Translations under genes and position numbers: made by a program
Notes under the pieces: model-generated
Databases searched by the model: none
The model's input: only the letters and a program-made list of their open reading frames with translations
Told to the model about the DNA's origin: nothing
Source: Lingula anatina
Taxonomy: Eukaryota; Brachiopoda; Lingulata; Lingulida; Lingulidae
Assembly (NCBI RefSeq): GCF_001039355.2
Contig: NW_019775439.1
Location: 167,080 to 231,079 of the forward strand
DNA: 64,000 nt
Reading direction: 5' to 3'
Shown: positions 38,278 through 51,128 of the stretch, piece after piece
How positions within the stretch are numbered: position 1 is the stretch's first letter
Layout of the letters: each line of letters opens with the position of its first letter

Positions 38278-41200
38278 CTTCTTTTTCACTGTGTCATTTC
38301 TCTACATTTTAAAGAGCAACACTTTTAGTATTGCAAAGTATTGAAGAAGATATCTCTCTCACACAGGCAAAAATGTTATTTCTCTCCACTTTTTTTCACA
38401 GTGACAGTAGTCTAGAAGGTAAAGAGCGTCACCCAACAGACGAGGTGGACGCAGGACCCAAGTCTGTACAGGCAGTGGCCCAACAAGCCAGCGCGGGAGT
38501 CAAGAAAACGTGTGTATCTTTTATGTTATACTAAAAGGATGCATACTTTAAGTAGTAGTTTTTGCATTTTATACCGTTACTAGTTTTCACACATTTCAGT
38601 TATATTTTCAAATTGTAAAAAGTCTCAAATAAGTATTTTTTCATAAAAAGTCACTGAAAATTGTGAAAAATGAATAATAATAATGATAATAATATGTATT
38701 ATTATTATTAGTTAAGGTAATGTATTTGATTTATTGATTTTGATATATTTATTGGACAATTACCTTTTTTAGGGGCACTAGACTCAAGAAATTGTTTGGC
38801 AAAACAGTCAGCAAGATCAAATCTGTAGCAGGTAAGTAGTATAAAAGTTTTTTCTCTCTTTTTTCTGAGCATGCAGGGAAATGTGATTGCAGCATTTTGT
38901 CTGTGCTCTCTGGAACACTTTCTCTTACTTTTTCTTCAGTATACTGCTAAGAAATATAACATTTAATCTCTTATTAAATGGTTGCTTTGCCTTCTGAGCA
39001 TATTTGTTCAAAAATCAGGATTAGTGTTACAGTTGTGTTTATGCTTCCTCTGGACCCCCCATAGAGAGCTGCACACTATCAGTGCTTGAATTTTCCAGAA
39101 TTTCCTTTAATGGGTCTGCTCATCAAGGGATTTAAATAAATAATTGCTTTGTGACATGAATTTATAATATTGTGACAGTCTTTTTCATCTTTTCTCCCCC
39201 AGGAGGAAACCACGATGACAGCTCTAGTGACGAAGAAGTCAGTTTAGATGGCAAAAAGTTTGTAAAGGTACAGCAGTTTTTGCCAAATCTGAACTTTCAA
39301 TAAGAATATCTCGGGTTTATCCTAAATTCCATACTGACATACACAGAGAGATTTGCAGTTGAAAATAATTATGATACAATGAAAGAAAAATAAGTTGTAA
39401 TATTCACTTATATGTATCTGTAAGAAAAATCCTCAAAGAAAAAATCAACTCTATCTATATTTGATAAGCATTTAAATTCTGTGATATTATTACTACCATG
39501 CTGCTCTTTCTGTGGAACTTTACAGGGTGCAGTTAGTCAGGTAAATAAGTATGTTGTTTTGATTAAAAATCCCAGTTTAACACCTGGTAAAGACAACGCA
39601 CATCCTTGATGAAAACATTTCTTAAGTGTTAGCCTTAACCTTGAGAATGTTACTTAATCTGGTTATGGTATATGATTGATGGATTTTGCTCTCTTTTCCC
39701 CCCCCCCCCTCCCCCCCACCCACCCACCCACCACCACCACCACCACCACCACTCCCTTTTGTAACAGTGGTGTTGGTAATGTATTTTTGAAGGTGGAGGG
39801 GGGCAAGATTACTTGTTAAGGGGGTGTTTTTGGTGGAGGAAAAGGAAACATTTATAAAAGTGACAAAACTGATGATGTTGGAAAGAAGTTAATAAAAAGT
39901 CCTTAATGAGCTGGGGTAGCGCTAACACTCGCCAATTTAGCCAAATGCTAAAACTGACTTAAATTGGCTAAAGAAAAAGGGCTTGATTTGACTTGTTTTA
40001 GCCAAATTATAACATTTTGATAACAAATTGACAAAAATGTGGTGATTTGGCTAGGCGAAAAAAATTGCTAGCGCTACCCCAGATGAGCATGTACTTGTTT
40101 GAAGGAAAAGGGAAAACAACACTGCCTGTTAGAACCCAAAAACTTCTTGTCCAGATTTTCCTGTATTTAATTAGGGTGTTTTAAATGTTTTCTATTTCCC
40201 TTAAAAACCAATTTATTGATATTGTTACTAGACTAGGCTTGATATAGGTTTCATTTTCGTTTACTTTGAAAACATTTTGTACATCTTTATTGCCATACTC
40301 TCCTGTAACTTACTTCATTGTAGTTTTAAGTTCACAAAAGTCAGTCTTTGTTGTCCAAGGCCCACTTAAAGATACACAAGACTTTTAAAAATAGACTAAG
40401 TACAATTTTTGTATAGCACTGGCCCACTTTTGAACCGTGATTGCCTGAGTGGCTAGTAGATAAAAAAAGTTCATGTCACAAACTGATTTTGTTTGTTTAT
40501 TGGTTTGTTTGTCTGTTTATTTATTTATTTATTTAAGTTCATTTTTATGTTGTAGGTGAAGGCGTCTGGTAGCAACAAGGGACCATATGACTTTGCTCAG
40601 CTGAAGATGTGTCAGGATTTGAGTGGGGAACATGTGGTACGTACACATCTGTCAACTCTGACCCAGAGTTCTTGTTTTGAAAGACTAAAGTCCCCTTCAT
40701 AATGGACAGCATCTTTTCTGCGTCCTGTTGTACGACCCCATTAAGAAGTCAAAAAAATTAATAAACTGACAACTGGCGATCATTGAGAATTCATTCTGCA
40801 ACCAAAGTGATGCTTGTGCCTCCTTTCCACTGTAATGCCAGTTTCGTGGTCGCAAAAAGGACACTGTCCAGTGTAAAGAGGGTTTAAGTCTGATCAACTC
40901 AAATTTATCGTGTCTACAAGTGACTAGTGTCTATCAGTGATTTATGGTCACAAATTAACTGGCGTAGCTAAGGTGAAAGGTTGGATTATTTAGCTGCAAG
41001 ATAAGAAATGCAAAGACAATTCCTTGGTGTTGTCAGCAATTTTTCATGCTCTCCAACTATCACTATGCAGAGTGTTATACATCATAGTTGTGTGTTCCAT
41101 TCTAGGGAGCAGTTTGGATTATGAAATTCTCTCACTGTGGAAGACTTGTGGTAAGCTATTGTTTTAATGCACGTGTGCACCTATTAAAGGGGAGACATAT

Positions 41201-42791
41201 AGGAAAATTAACACCTATAAATGGAAAAAGTATTTGTGGGAAAGTACAAGCTTGTGCTTTTCACCTCTGGATGTCACATCATGTTGTTTACATTATTAAC
41301 CAGGATCATAAATCTATTTCAGTCTTATTACATTGCTTCTCTGTGAAACCCCTGCTATGTCAGATTCATCATCATGAGAGGTTTTGATTTACTCTTTCAA
41401 ATTTAATTATGAATTGCGTATCCCCTCCTGGGTTAACATTTCTGGGTCAGTTGAGTCAATAATACTTGACCTTCACTTAACCTTGACCTTGATCTTTGCA
41501 GGCCACAGGTGGGCAGGACAACATACTGAGAGTTTGGGTCCTGAAGAACTCCTTCGCCTACTTTGATGATATGAGGCAGAAATACAGTGAAGGTAAATTT
41601 TAATGGAATTCAAAATTAATGTAATTTTGACATTAATCTAAAGTGGTGTTTGGTGGTAATTCAGGTGCTTCGGTTGAGAATTTTTATTTATTTTTCCTCA
41701 GTAGACTCATATGAACAAGAAAATGATACCTGTGAATAAACTTTCCACTGCTTAGGTCAGGGTCTTTGAAAAATCAAGCCTCAGGTTTTAAACTAATTTT
41801 GTTTCCTATTTTTGGTATTAGCAAGTGCAAGCTTGCTCCATGGGATGAGAGGTATGTGCATAGTTACTGAGGCCTGGAGGAGTTTTTCTCCATATTTTGC
41901 TATATTTGAGGCAAAAATACTGATAAAATTGCTGAAAAAGCTGCTTGAATTTACTAGTGTTTTGAATGTTCATCATTGCATGGATGGATTTTTTATTTGA
42001 GATTTGACATATTTGAATTACACCGCTTGTTTTACAGACATATACCAAATAGTTTTTAAAGAATTGCTTTTAATATTTTTTAGATCATGTTATCATCTGT
42101 TGTAATTTGTTATTTAATACAAAATAAAGATAACTGTAATTCACCATTCTGTTACAACATGCATGGATTTTAAGGCATGTTGCTGTTGTTGTTGCAGTTT
42201 TGTTTCGCTGTGTTGAAGTCGGCTGCTACTAAATGAATACACTAAAAGTAGAGACCTTTTATAATGAAAACCTTTTAAATGAAAAAGTAAATTACTGTTG
42301 TACTATGTTATAAAACAGCTGTAAATATTATTATATAACTAAGTCAGCCACTATCAAGTGTGTCCATATGTAAGTTCGTCAGGCAGATCAGTTTGGTAGA
42401 TTTCGATAGTGAATTTGAGATTGTGGTTGCCTTTATATTAATATAAGATTTATCAGTAATGATATTACTTTCCATCTCTGTTTCAAGTTTTTGTGTGCCA
42501 ATAGGCAGGTTTATCAGACATGGTTGATTTTGATGAAAGGTGTACGTTGTATAAAAATGGTAGCACAAGTATAATACTCATATGAAAAAACGGTATTAAT
42601 AGTATACATATATCTTTATTGGTTGTTTATGGTTGTAACCAGTTGTTGTTGGTGTTATTGCTGTTATTATTATTATTATTGTAAAAATATTATTATTATT
42701 ATTATTCTGACTATTGAAATAAGTAAAAATAAAAAATGTGTACATATTATTATAATTATTATTATTGTCGTTTTTGTTGTTGTTGTTGTTG

Positions 42792-42837
<46 letters not shown>

Positions 42838-43712
42838 CATCAATGCTATTTCTCTCTCCCAGCCAAGGTGTCTCCAGCCCCGTCCCAGGAAAGTCTGGAC
42901 TCCGTACAGTCTGCTGACGCACAGACAGAACCAGGGGTGAGGTGTACTTTTACCAAATAAGCTCCATCATTGTTCAGAGGATGCATTAAAAGTGCTTTAC
43001 TGTCACAGAATTAGTTAAAATGGTGTAGTTGGTTTGACGTTCTGGTGTGAGAGGATTTGTTTGAAATACTTCGAGCATTTTATTAGTTTTCTTGGGGGTT
43101 CTTGAGGAATTTGAATATCTTGATGAATGTATTTTATATTCAAAGTATGCATCTGTTCACTGTTCTGCTTTTGTAAAGAAATATCTAATAGTTTGTCACA
43201 TTATTGATTGTAAAATATAGTAAAGGGCACTAGCAATACAATTATATAAACATTCCAATATGGGCACTATGGGCTGGAGGCCTAAAATTCCTGAATAAAT
43301 TTGTTTGTTGTCACATTATTTATTGTAATGTGGTTTTTCCTCCATCATAGGCATGTGGAACTACTGGTACAGAAGAGGAGGAGGAGGAAGAGGATGCCCC
43401 CTTCATGAAGAAGCCATTGTGTACATACAGAGGACACTCTGGGGATGTGCTGGATCTCTCCTGGTCCAAGGTGGGTGGTGCTGGGCCTCGTTTTTTTCTT
43501 TAGAAATTTTATTTATTTACTTTATGATAAAGTGTGGACGTGTTGTTTAGTCTGTACAGCAGTTGAAGTAATGCTTATGAATTCATACACATACACTTTT
43601 TACATCTGGTGTACACAATCTCACTATAACTTCCCTCCATTCATTGCTTCAGTTCTTCTGAAACAAGGAGTTGGGTATTGAAGAATTCTCTCTCTCAGAA
43701 GCACGCACACAT

Positions 43713-43753
<41 letters not shown>

Positions 43754-45725
43754 AAAACATTCGCACACAATATATGTAAATTTTTTTATCATTTTCAGAA
43801 TTACTTCATCCTCTCCTCATCCATGGACAAGACAGTGAGATTATGGCATATCTCCAGAAGGGAGTGCCTCTGCTGCTTCCAGCACATAGACTTTGTGACA
43901 GCTATTGTATTTCATCCCAAGGTTAGTGTCACAGGAGATGGGGTCTTAGGTTTAATCAAACCCTTAGAATTAAATCAAACAAAAGTCATGATAAGTAATT
44001 TTTTTCATCAAACCATATAATTATACCAATAGTAATATAGTTCATCAAAAAGCACTGAAAGTAATGAAATATTACCAACTTTTTTCTCTATTTCTCAGGA
44101 TGACAGGTATTTCCTCAGTGGCTCTTTAGACGGCACATTGCGCCTCTGGAACATCCCAGACAAGAAGGTCGCCTTGTGGAATGAGGTCAGCGGACACACT
44201 AAGCTCATCACTGCCGCCAATTTCTGTCAAAATGGAAAGTTTGCGGTGGTGGGGACATACGACGGAAGATGCATATTTTATAGTACTGATGTAAGTTATT
44301 ACAGGTACACCATGAGAGTGGACCTTAATGTAGCAAAAAGAAATGATGTGAGTTTTTACTGAATCACCAAGGTATACCCAGGCTATTAGAAACTGTCGAG
44401 AAAATTACGATTTGTAAATCCACTTTTAATTAAAGGATTAGGGTTAAAATGTTCACTGTTATGAGTGAAATTCACCAATTCCCATTTCTAAAATTTAATG
44501 AGGAGACTCAGCATCTTTTTTGTCAAGGAGCCTGGTTTCAAACATTTCATTTGATACCCAAAAAAAGTTTCATACAAACAATTTTGGGGTTCCTTCTATT
44601 TTACAAGATTACAAGATTTCACATCTATTTCAATTTTCACTCCAGCAATTGAAATACTACACGTTAATTCACGTGCGTTCAACACGGGGTCGTAACGCGA
44701 GAGGAAGAAAAATCAGTGGCATTGAGCCAATGCCAGGAGAGGATAAAGTGCTGGTCACTTCCAACGACTCCCGCATACGCCTGTACGACCTGCGCGATCT
44801 TACGCTCACATGTAAATACAAAGGATGTGCCAACACAAGCAGTCAAATCAAAGCTGGGTTCAGGTATGGCGAGACATTATTATATTTCATTGGCAGATCT
44901 AAATTTTGGCTTCGGGGATGGGGTAATGGAAATTAAGATTTTTTAAGTACAAAGGAAATGTAGGAAACGGGGATGGAGAAGACACTTGTTTTTTGTCTTG
45001 TTTTGCCTTCAACTTTTTTGGCAAGGAGGAGAAGGGGCAGAGAAAGTAATTTAAAAAAATCTTTTGTGTCCATTCAAAAAAAACTGCTTGTATTTTGACA
45101 ATGAAATAAGGGCTCAATTTCTGTTTCAGTCACAATGGAAAGCACATTATTTGTGGCTCTGAAGATCAGTTCATCTACATCTGGAAGACCCAGCATGAAT
45201 TCCACAAGTTTTCATCCGCCAGAAGAGACAGGAATGACTTCTGGGAAGGAATTAAAGGTATAAATGGTTTTGAACACTAAAGAATGGAAATTGAGTTCCG
45301 TACTAGACACTCTGCTGTACATGGAATGAGGACCTATATCTCATCTATATTCCGTAGATTCTGACTGAGCTGATTATCACTGTTTTTGAATCTCAGTCAT
45401 CTCCAGAAAATGGCATTTTGATTTTAGAATTCAGATTCAGTGCATGTTCAAATCACTGACTTTGTTTTTTCCAGCTCACAACGCTGTGGTCACGGCAGCC
45501 ATATTTGCTCCTAATCCATCTCTCCTACTTCCCCCCACTGAGGAAGCTACAGACACTCCACCTGGTGATCACCAGAAGAAAGATGGCAGCCTCAAGAGGG
45601 CAGATGCTGCGTGCGGTGATGTTTTTCTCTCTGCAGACTTCACTGGTGCTATCAAAGTATTCACAAATCATATAAAACGCCAGTCATCCTCGACATCTTT
45701 GGTGTCTTCGGGGTCACTGAGATAG
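34837..45725 (+). CDS. WDR44: WDR44 (Rab11-binding WD-repeat protein, rabphilin-11), complete
   Basis: Twenty exons: 34837-34904, 35095-35172, 35410-35485, 35643-36371, 36598-36765, 37433-37696, 38015-38151, 38402-38509, 38773-38831, 39203-39267, 40556-40636, 41106-41150, 41502-41592, 42863-42936, 43351-43470, 43799-43921, 44099-44290, 44646-44863, 45130-45257 and 45475-45725. They join to 1024 residues with all phases consistent; human WDR44 is about 910. Residues 9-15, EFYDAEE after an acidic lead, form a FFAT motif as in the human protein, which uses it to bind VAP at the ER. A charged coiled coil spans about 28-105. A proline-rich basic segment [12 protein letters not shown] near 300 resembles an SH3 ligand. 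Seven WD repeats fill about 605-1024 ([51 protein letters not shown]). The family is a Rab11 effector in endosome-ER tubule export. Exon 4 could alternatively end in GAG|GTGTGA, but GTT|GTAAGT is the better donor. Confidence 0.95.
36800..37095 (+). repeat. Degenerate GTA-rich trinucleotide repeat in a WDR44 intron
   Basis: About 300 bp dominated by GTAGTA, GTGGTA and GTAACA triplets with many interruptions, in intron 5. Confidence 0.7.
38216..38275. repeat. (CT)n microsatellite
   Basis: About 30 uninterrupted CT units in WDR44 intron 7. It could also lengthen the polypyrimidine context before exon 8, though exon 8 is about 125 bp further on. Confidence 0.9.
39911..40082. mobile_element. 172-bp MITE with perfect terminal inverted repeats and 5-bp target duplication
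   Basis: It starts CTGGGGTAGCGCTA and ends TAGCGCTACCCCAG, a perfect 14-bp inverted repeat that continues imperfectly inward (GCCAATTTAGCCAAAT against GATTTGGCTAGGC). It is flanked by ATGAG on both sides (39906-39910 and 40083-40087). It has no coding capacity and sits in WDR44 intron 10. The superfamily is not determined. Confidence 0.8.
42660..42840. repeat. (TTA)n/(TTG)n trinucleotide repeats
   Basis: Several TTA blocks and a GTT/TTG block end about 20 bp before WDR44 exon 14. Long Asn, Tyr or Ile frames across it are artefacts. Confidence 0.9.
43711..43751. repeat. (CA)n microsatellite
   Basis: About 18 CA units just upstream of WDR44 exon 16. Confidence 0.9.
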
Positions 45726-47924
45726 CCACCTTTATGAAAAGTCTAAGGTGTTTGTAAAATGTGATATATATATAAAGGAAATTTGATAGATGTTTACAGA
45801 TATACACAATCTCTTGGGTGTAAACAGTAAAAAACAGTAAAAATAGATATAGCTGCAGTGTGTGCCCAGTAAGAGCTTTTCCGTGTGCCTCTCTCAACTC
45901 CTGTACTCAAGTTTGGCTGTAACATTTAAAAGGCTAATATGAGTACTGCTTTATTTTGAAGATCCTGAGTCTCTTATGCCATGTTTCCATCCAAAATGAG
46001 TTAACCTAGCTTCAAATTGGTCCGATTACTATGATATATTGCAGGGAGCCAGTCTAGGTTCTTGCCTTACGAAGGTTGTAGGTGGAGTGGATAACATTTT
46101 TTAACAACCTTACATGATTTTTTGGGATAGGCTGTACCAAGATAGGTAGATCCAACTTGAATGGAAACTTGGCCATTAAGTGACTTTTATGTTATCTCTG
46201 TGTTAGACATTTTGCCATTTAGAATATGTATTGATGCTGAAACTTTCAGTTGTATAAATAAGATCATATTAAAAATTGGAGTTGGATAGTTTGAGGGCTT
46301 TCAATGTTTTTTAACTGCAATTTTATTAATATTTCGTCAAATCAGGACTAAGGAAAAATGCAGCCCTTGAGATTCTGTTGGTAAAAATTCTTACAGGATT
46401 TTGCAAAGACAATATTTTTACTTCTGAATCAGTTGAAGGTGATTTAAGCAAAAATGACGTTGGGGAATTTAGTTCATTTAAAGATTTGTTCAATTTTCTC
46501 CCTCCCAGTCAGTGACAAACTTGGCAATTCATATATCATGAAGATCAAGTAATTTCTCCTTAACAGTCAACTGAGTACTTTGGCCTTGTATCAAATCAAG
46601 TGTTTTCAGCAAATCGTACAAACTGCATTTTACTATTATGTATAAATATTTCTGATGCCAAGTTTTAAGGGAAAATGCTAATAAAATCATCCTGAATAAA
46701 AAAAACCTTGTGAACCATTGGTTCAATTAAAAATTCGAATTTTTCATGCTTCACAATTTTGTGTTCTTGCTGTGTTCTCAGCATCTTAGATCAAGACAGT
46801 ATTTTTGATGATCAGCATAAATTATGGAGATCAAATAATATCATTTATATACCAGGATAATACATATTATTAAGTACATTTTACTTTTCTGTTTTTATTG
46901 ATACAGATCATGTGCTTCACTGGAATTATTTATTTCTTCCTCCAGTCAAAGGTAAAATATAATTGTAATTGGGAGAACTTTGTGTACTGCTTCTACTTTT
47001 GTGTTATGCAACAACTGTTCTTTTGTTTAAGAGATATTAACATTGAGATGCAAACTATACATTTCATTATATAAGGCCATATGTATCTATGTAATTATTT
47101 GTATGAAATTTAAGCTGAAGTAAATCAAAATTAGAGCAAAGATGTTTGACATTTCTTATATTTTGTTCAATGTCATGTCTCTTTGATTTGTACAATTCTT
47201 TGTTTACATTTTTAGCATACTTTACGAGTGCACAATAGCACAAGTAGATGCTCCTTACTAGTATCCAATTCTCTCTCTCTGTCGGTGTGTGTGTGCGCGT
47301 GTTCATACAATTATTTTAATTACAAAGAGCTTGAAAATTGTTAAGATACACTCAAGAATAAAAAAATATAAACCCTAACACGGTTTGAAGTTGAAAGACA
47401 ACTAAAGTAAGGGAATGTTTATCACTCACAATGTTAGCATTTTATTTTCTTGGAGATTAACATAGGATACACAAAATCTGAATAAAAAATTAACAGTGAT
47501 AATAATTTTCTCTGATACAATAATAACTTCAAAAAACATCTCTCACCAAAAGAATTAAAATAGTTATAACAATTGTACACAAAGATAAAATATAAACCAA
47601 AATCATTACTTATAATGCATTAAAACAGATGTATTTCACTAAGGACAAAGAATGTTACTAATGTAGGTATTTATTTAAGTTTTATCTGCACAAATGCAGT
47701 GATGCTTGATATAGAATTTACGATAAGCTTTTCTTTTTACATATTATTTTTATGCCTTTGACATTTTTATAGAGGAACTATGGAACATATCTTAAATGGT
47801 ATAGATGAATTAGTAGAACAAAGATGTAGACATTGATTTTGCATTTAAATATTGAAATTTTTGTTGAAAACAATTTTAGTAGCTGTGCTATGTGCTAAAA
47901 AGATTTTTTCTCTTATTTGGCTGT

Positions 47925-48408
47925 TGCTACTGAGACACAGAATGTTTAGAACATCAACAGCCATAATTGCAAGATGGTGGTATGATGACTTCTCTTGTCT
48001 CTCCCCTGATGGTGTAATTTTCAGGATCATTGAAACATGGTAGCATTATACACCAAAGCTGTCAAAAATGCAGACACATATATGAAATATAAAACATCCA
48101 AAACCCTCAGGGAATATAGATTTTGATTTAAAATTCAAAATGCTTATGAAAACATGAAAATTACAAATGATAACCTCTTGTTCAAAATTGAAACAAACCA
48201 TGTGGTAAAGAAACAAATATGTCGATCGTCAATTTACGATATTTTAACTATTGCTAATGAGTGGAATGCTTAGAACTTCAACAGCCATAGTCACAAGATG
48301 GTGGAACAATGACTTCTCATGTCTCTCCCCTGATGGTGTAACTTTCACGATCATTGAGACATGGTGGCATTACACAGCAGGGCTGTCAAATATACAGACA
48401 CATGAAAG
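47925..48408 (-). repeat. Two ~155-bp direct repeats, spaced ~325 bp
   Basis: 47925-48080 and 48250-48408 share phrases such as TCAACAGCCATA, AAGATGGTGG, TGACTTCTC, TGTCTCTCCCCTGATGGTGTAA and ATGGTRGCATTA, at roughly 80% identity. On the minus strand both can be read as ...TPSGER.EKS..HHL..MAV.VL, but nearly all differences change amino acids, so there is no sign of protein-level constraint. Likely a dispersed repeat. Confidence 0.6.
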
Positions 48409-48610
48409 AAAGTGAAAACCTCTCCCAACCCAAAGGGAAATATTGTTTTAGTTTTAGCTTGTCAAAAATTAAATTATAATTCAAAATATGAAAACCATGC
48501 ATGTACTTCTCAGACCCAAAAAACGAACTAGAAAAATTCTGTAAAATTTGAAAGAAAAAAGTACAAATTGATTGTTAATCCACTGTTGAATATTTTACCC
48601 CATAATTATC

Positions 48611-48737
48611 ACCAAATATCCCTTACCCTATAAAAAAAAACACCAAAAACCCCTTACCCTTTATAAAAAAAAACACCAAAAAGCCCTTTACCCTTTAAAA
48701 ACCCACCAATAAACCCTTTACCCTATAAAAACCCCAG
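48611..48737 (+). repeat. Minisatellite, about four units of 33-38 bp
   Basis: The unit reads roughly CCCTTTACCCTATAAAAA followed by ACACCAAAAA, with length variation in the A run. Confidence 0.7.
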
Positions 48738-49188
48738 AGAAAAAATCAGAGATTTAGTTGGCAAGTTTACGGGCATATTTCATCCACGCCAGGGACTACC
48801 GATCTTACAACTTTTTACAGTGTGCCAGAGGATCGTATCCAACTTTGCAAATCTCATACTCCCACCCTAACCCCCCCCCCCCCAAGTCAAAAGAAAAAAA
48901 AAAGAAAAGCAAAGAAAATATAAAAATTAAAAAAAAAAAAGCATGGTGAATTGAACACGAAAACATGAAAACTGACTGTGACACAAAACTCAATTTAGTG
49001 AATCAAAACAAAAAAATATTTGAACCCTTCTCACCCCACCCTGGCCAAACAAAAAATAATGATTTTGATTAAAAACTAAACTACTCCAAGAAAAAAAATG
49101 AATTTATAATACAAAACAAAAGGGAGACATGGAAGATGCTCAGACACAATGTGTCTGTGCATAAATTGCTTTGTGCGTTTCAGGCCTA

Positions 49189-50993
49189 TTACTGTGTTGT
49201 TGTTTCGGCCTTCTTCTTCAGGACCTGAAATAAGATTTATAAAAAATGAAAAGTAAACAAATGAACTGATAAGAATAGAAGGCTCCATTAATAAACAAGA
49301 AATGAAAGAATTTAAAAAAGACGGACAAATGCATTGTCAGTTTTACCTTTAATTATTGTTCAATCAGTATCAATTGGTTAAGTATATACTCATGTTTTAT
49401 CTAGAATTAAAGTGGAGCGTTTTTACAATGAGAAAAATAACAAACATTACCTTGACACGCCTTGCCTCGAAAGCCTCCTGCTTGGCCTTCTTGGCGGCAC
49501 GGATGGCATCCAGGCGTTTCTGTGCCTCCGCCTCCTTCTGCTTGATGGCCTCCGCAGTTGTCAGGATTCTAGTTGATTCAGCGGCCCAGGCGCGGCGTTT
49601 TACTGCCTGAAATTAAGAAAAAAGTTATCAAGACCTGATGTACTAATATTATTTTCTTTTCTAAAAACTGCAAGAAACTGAGAAGTTCATCATTTAGTAG
49701 ATAAGGAAAGCTCACGAATACATACGAGGAATTAGCATAATCTGAGACCATATATTTGGTCTTCTTATTTCAATTCTAATCAATTTTATAAACTCTAGCA
49801 TTTGAATTGACCACCTCGCGTGAAGCCAAACTTTAAAGTAAAATTCATACTATAATTGAAACGGCACTTACTGAGGAAGCAGTCGCATATCTTTCTTTCA
49901 GTTCTGCTGCCCTTTGGCGCATTGCCTCTTGGCGGCGATTGAGTGCATCTTCATTTTCCAGGTCCTCCCTTGATTTGGCAGCTGTTTTGGGGCGGCTGAT
50001 CCTAGGGAAAAAAGATACAAATTTGACTTATGTAAAAAGTGGATAATTCTTAATAAGTGTGTGTGTGTGTGAGAGAGAGAGAAGGAGAGAGAGAAAGAGA
50101 ATACACAAGGCAACATTCCACTTACTTTGGCCTAGCAGTTTTGGGCCTAGCCCCCTGCAGGACCCACGCTTGTCCTGCTTGGCCGCTGTGGCCTTCTACA
50201 GGCTTGAGTTTGGCTTGCCTCATTTTGATTTTTAACCCGATATCCAGGGTTGGCAACTGAAAATAAAATAATATAACTCTTAAATCCGTTGATTATCAAA
50301 ATATATGATTATTTAGAAACAGACCTCTTTATTCACTGTCGGCTGAAGGTTTCATTTCAAACTTTCAAGATTCTAAAAATATTTTTTTCATTAGATGATT
50401 CTTCTTTAGTTATGGAGTATCATAAAATTCCTATCCATCAAAAGAAGAGGCAATGAGAACCAAAGGAATTTGAATAGTTTTGGTATTGGAAACAAATATT
50501 GAAAGTTGCGCAATTTCCAGAACAGAGTAGATATATTGCAATAAGTGTAGACTTTGACGCAGAAAGAGGCGCGGAGTCCCGCAAACACACAGCGTCATTA
50601 AGTTACGTCAATATCACGTCGTGACGTTAAAATGACGTCGCGTATCTGCGGCAAGGAGGTCTATGTGCATTGCATGTCTTCAAATCTACTGAAAAATGCA
50701 AGATCTGAAAAACGTGTAGATATATGTAAGATTATATTTTCAAAAGTCACCAGTTAACAGCATCACGCAGAGTGGTCAAATCTTGACAAAAATAAGCAAA
50801 TAAAATGAGATACATTAATTACCAAAGCCTTGGGTACTGGCGGCATAGGTACTGGTTCCAGGTTGGGATGAACCCCAACTCTTGCGGATCTTCTTATTCT
50901 GTTTCTAATAAACGAGGCAGCATTTGAAAGCCTTCCTCTCGCCCGTCTCATTGCGCTGCTAATAGCATTCCCTAAACCTGGAATGCAAGACAT
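49189..50993 (-). CDS. Unrecognised basic protein with C-terminal coiled coil, five exons
   Basis: Exons 50993-50823, 50256-50126, 50001-49872, 49606-49451 and 49224-49189 join in frame to 207 residues with GT-AG borders, ending KKKAETTTQ. I do not recognise the family. The N-terminus (MSCIPGLGNAISSAMRRARG, then RNRIRRSARVG) is Arg-rich and could form an amphipathic helix, followed by the proline segment PVPMPPVPK. The middle contains ARPKTARPK and ISRPKTAAKSR repeats. From about residue 115 it is a charged helix or coiled coil (RRQEAMRQRAAELKERY, EAIKQKEAEAQKRLDAIRAA, KKAKQEAFEARR). There is no signal peptide or membrane segment. A palindromic CRE (TGACGTCA) lies 128 bp upstream of the ATG. 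Confidence is high that it is a gene and low about function. Confidence 0.75.
50603..50640. promoter_or_regulatory. Cluster of CRE-like sites in intron 1 of the unrecognised gene
   Basis: TTACGTCA (50603-50610), TGACGTTA (50622-50629) and TGACGTCG (50633-50640) lie within 38 bp. These are half or near-palindromic CREB/ATF sites by known consensus. Confidence 0.4.
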
Positions 50994-51120
50994 TTTTGAC
51001 TTTTATATGGACAGATTTTTTTGGAAACAATTAAACACGTCCGTACAATAGAGTACTTCGTTGTCTACTGACTGTTGACGTTTCTATAGAAAGCACACGT
51101 CATGATGGGCTTTTCTACTA

Positions 51121-51128
51121 TGACGTCA
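51121..51128. promoter_or_regulatory. Perfect palindromic CRE (TGACGTCA) upstream of the 49-51 kb gene
   Basis: The octamer TGACGTCA matches the full CREB/ATF consensus and sits 128 bp upstream of the ATG at 50993, within a plausible core promoter. A half site, ACGTCATG, lies nearby at about 51099. Confidence 0.5.

Larger units (their letters stand above)
45726..49188. other. WDR44 3' UTR and convergent intergenic region
   Basis: It separates WDR44 (+) from the unrecognised gene (-). A polyadenylation signal AATAAA occurs at 46695-46700, about 970 bp after the WDR44 stop. The region also contains the paired repeat at 47925-48408 and the minisatellite at 48611-48737. No further coding exon was recognised. 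Confidence 0.5.

Noticed and set aside
42596-42940. Asn-rich and Ile/Val-rich frames of over 100 codons
   Set aside because: They are translations of (TTA)n/(TTG)n microsatellites. Only 42863-42936 is a real WDR44 exon, and it lies in another frame.
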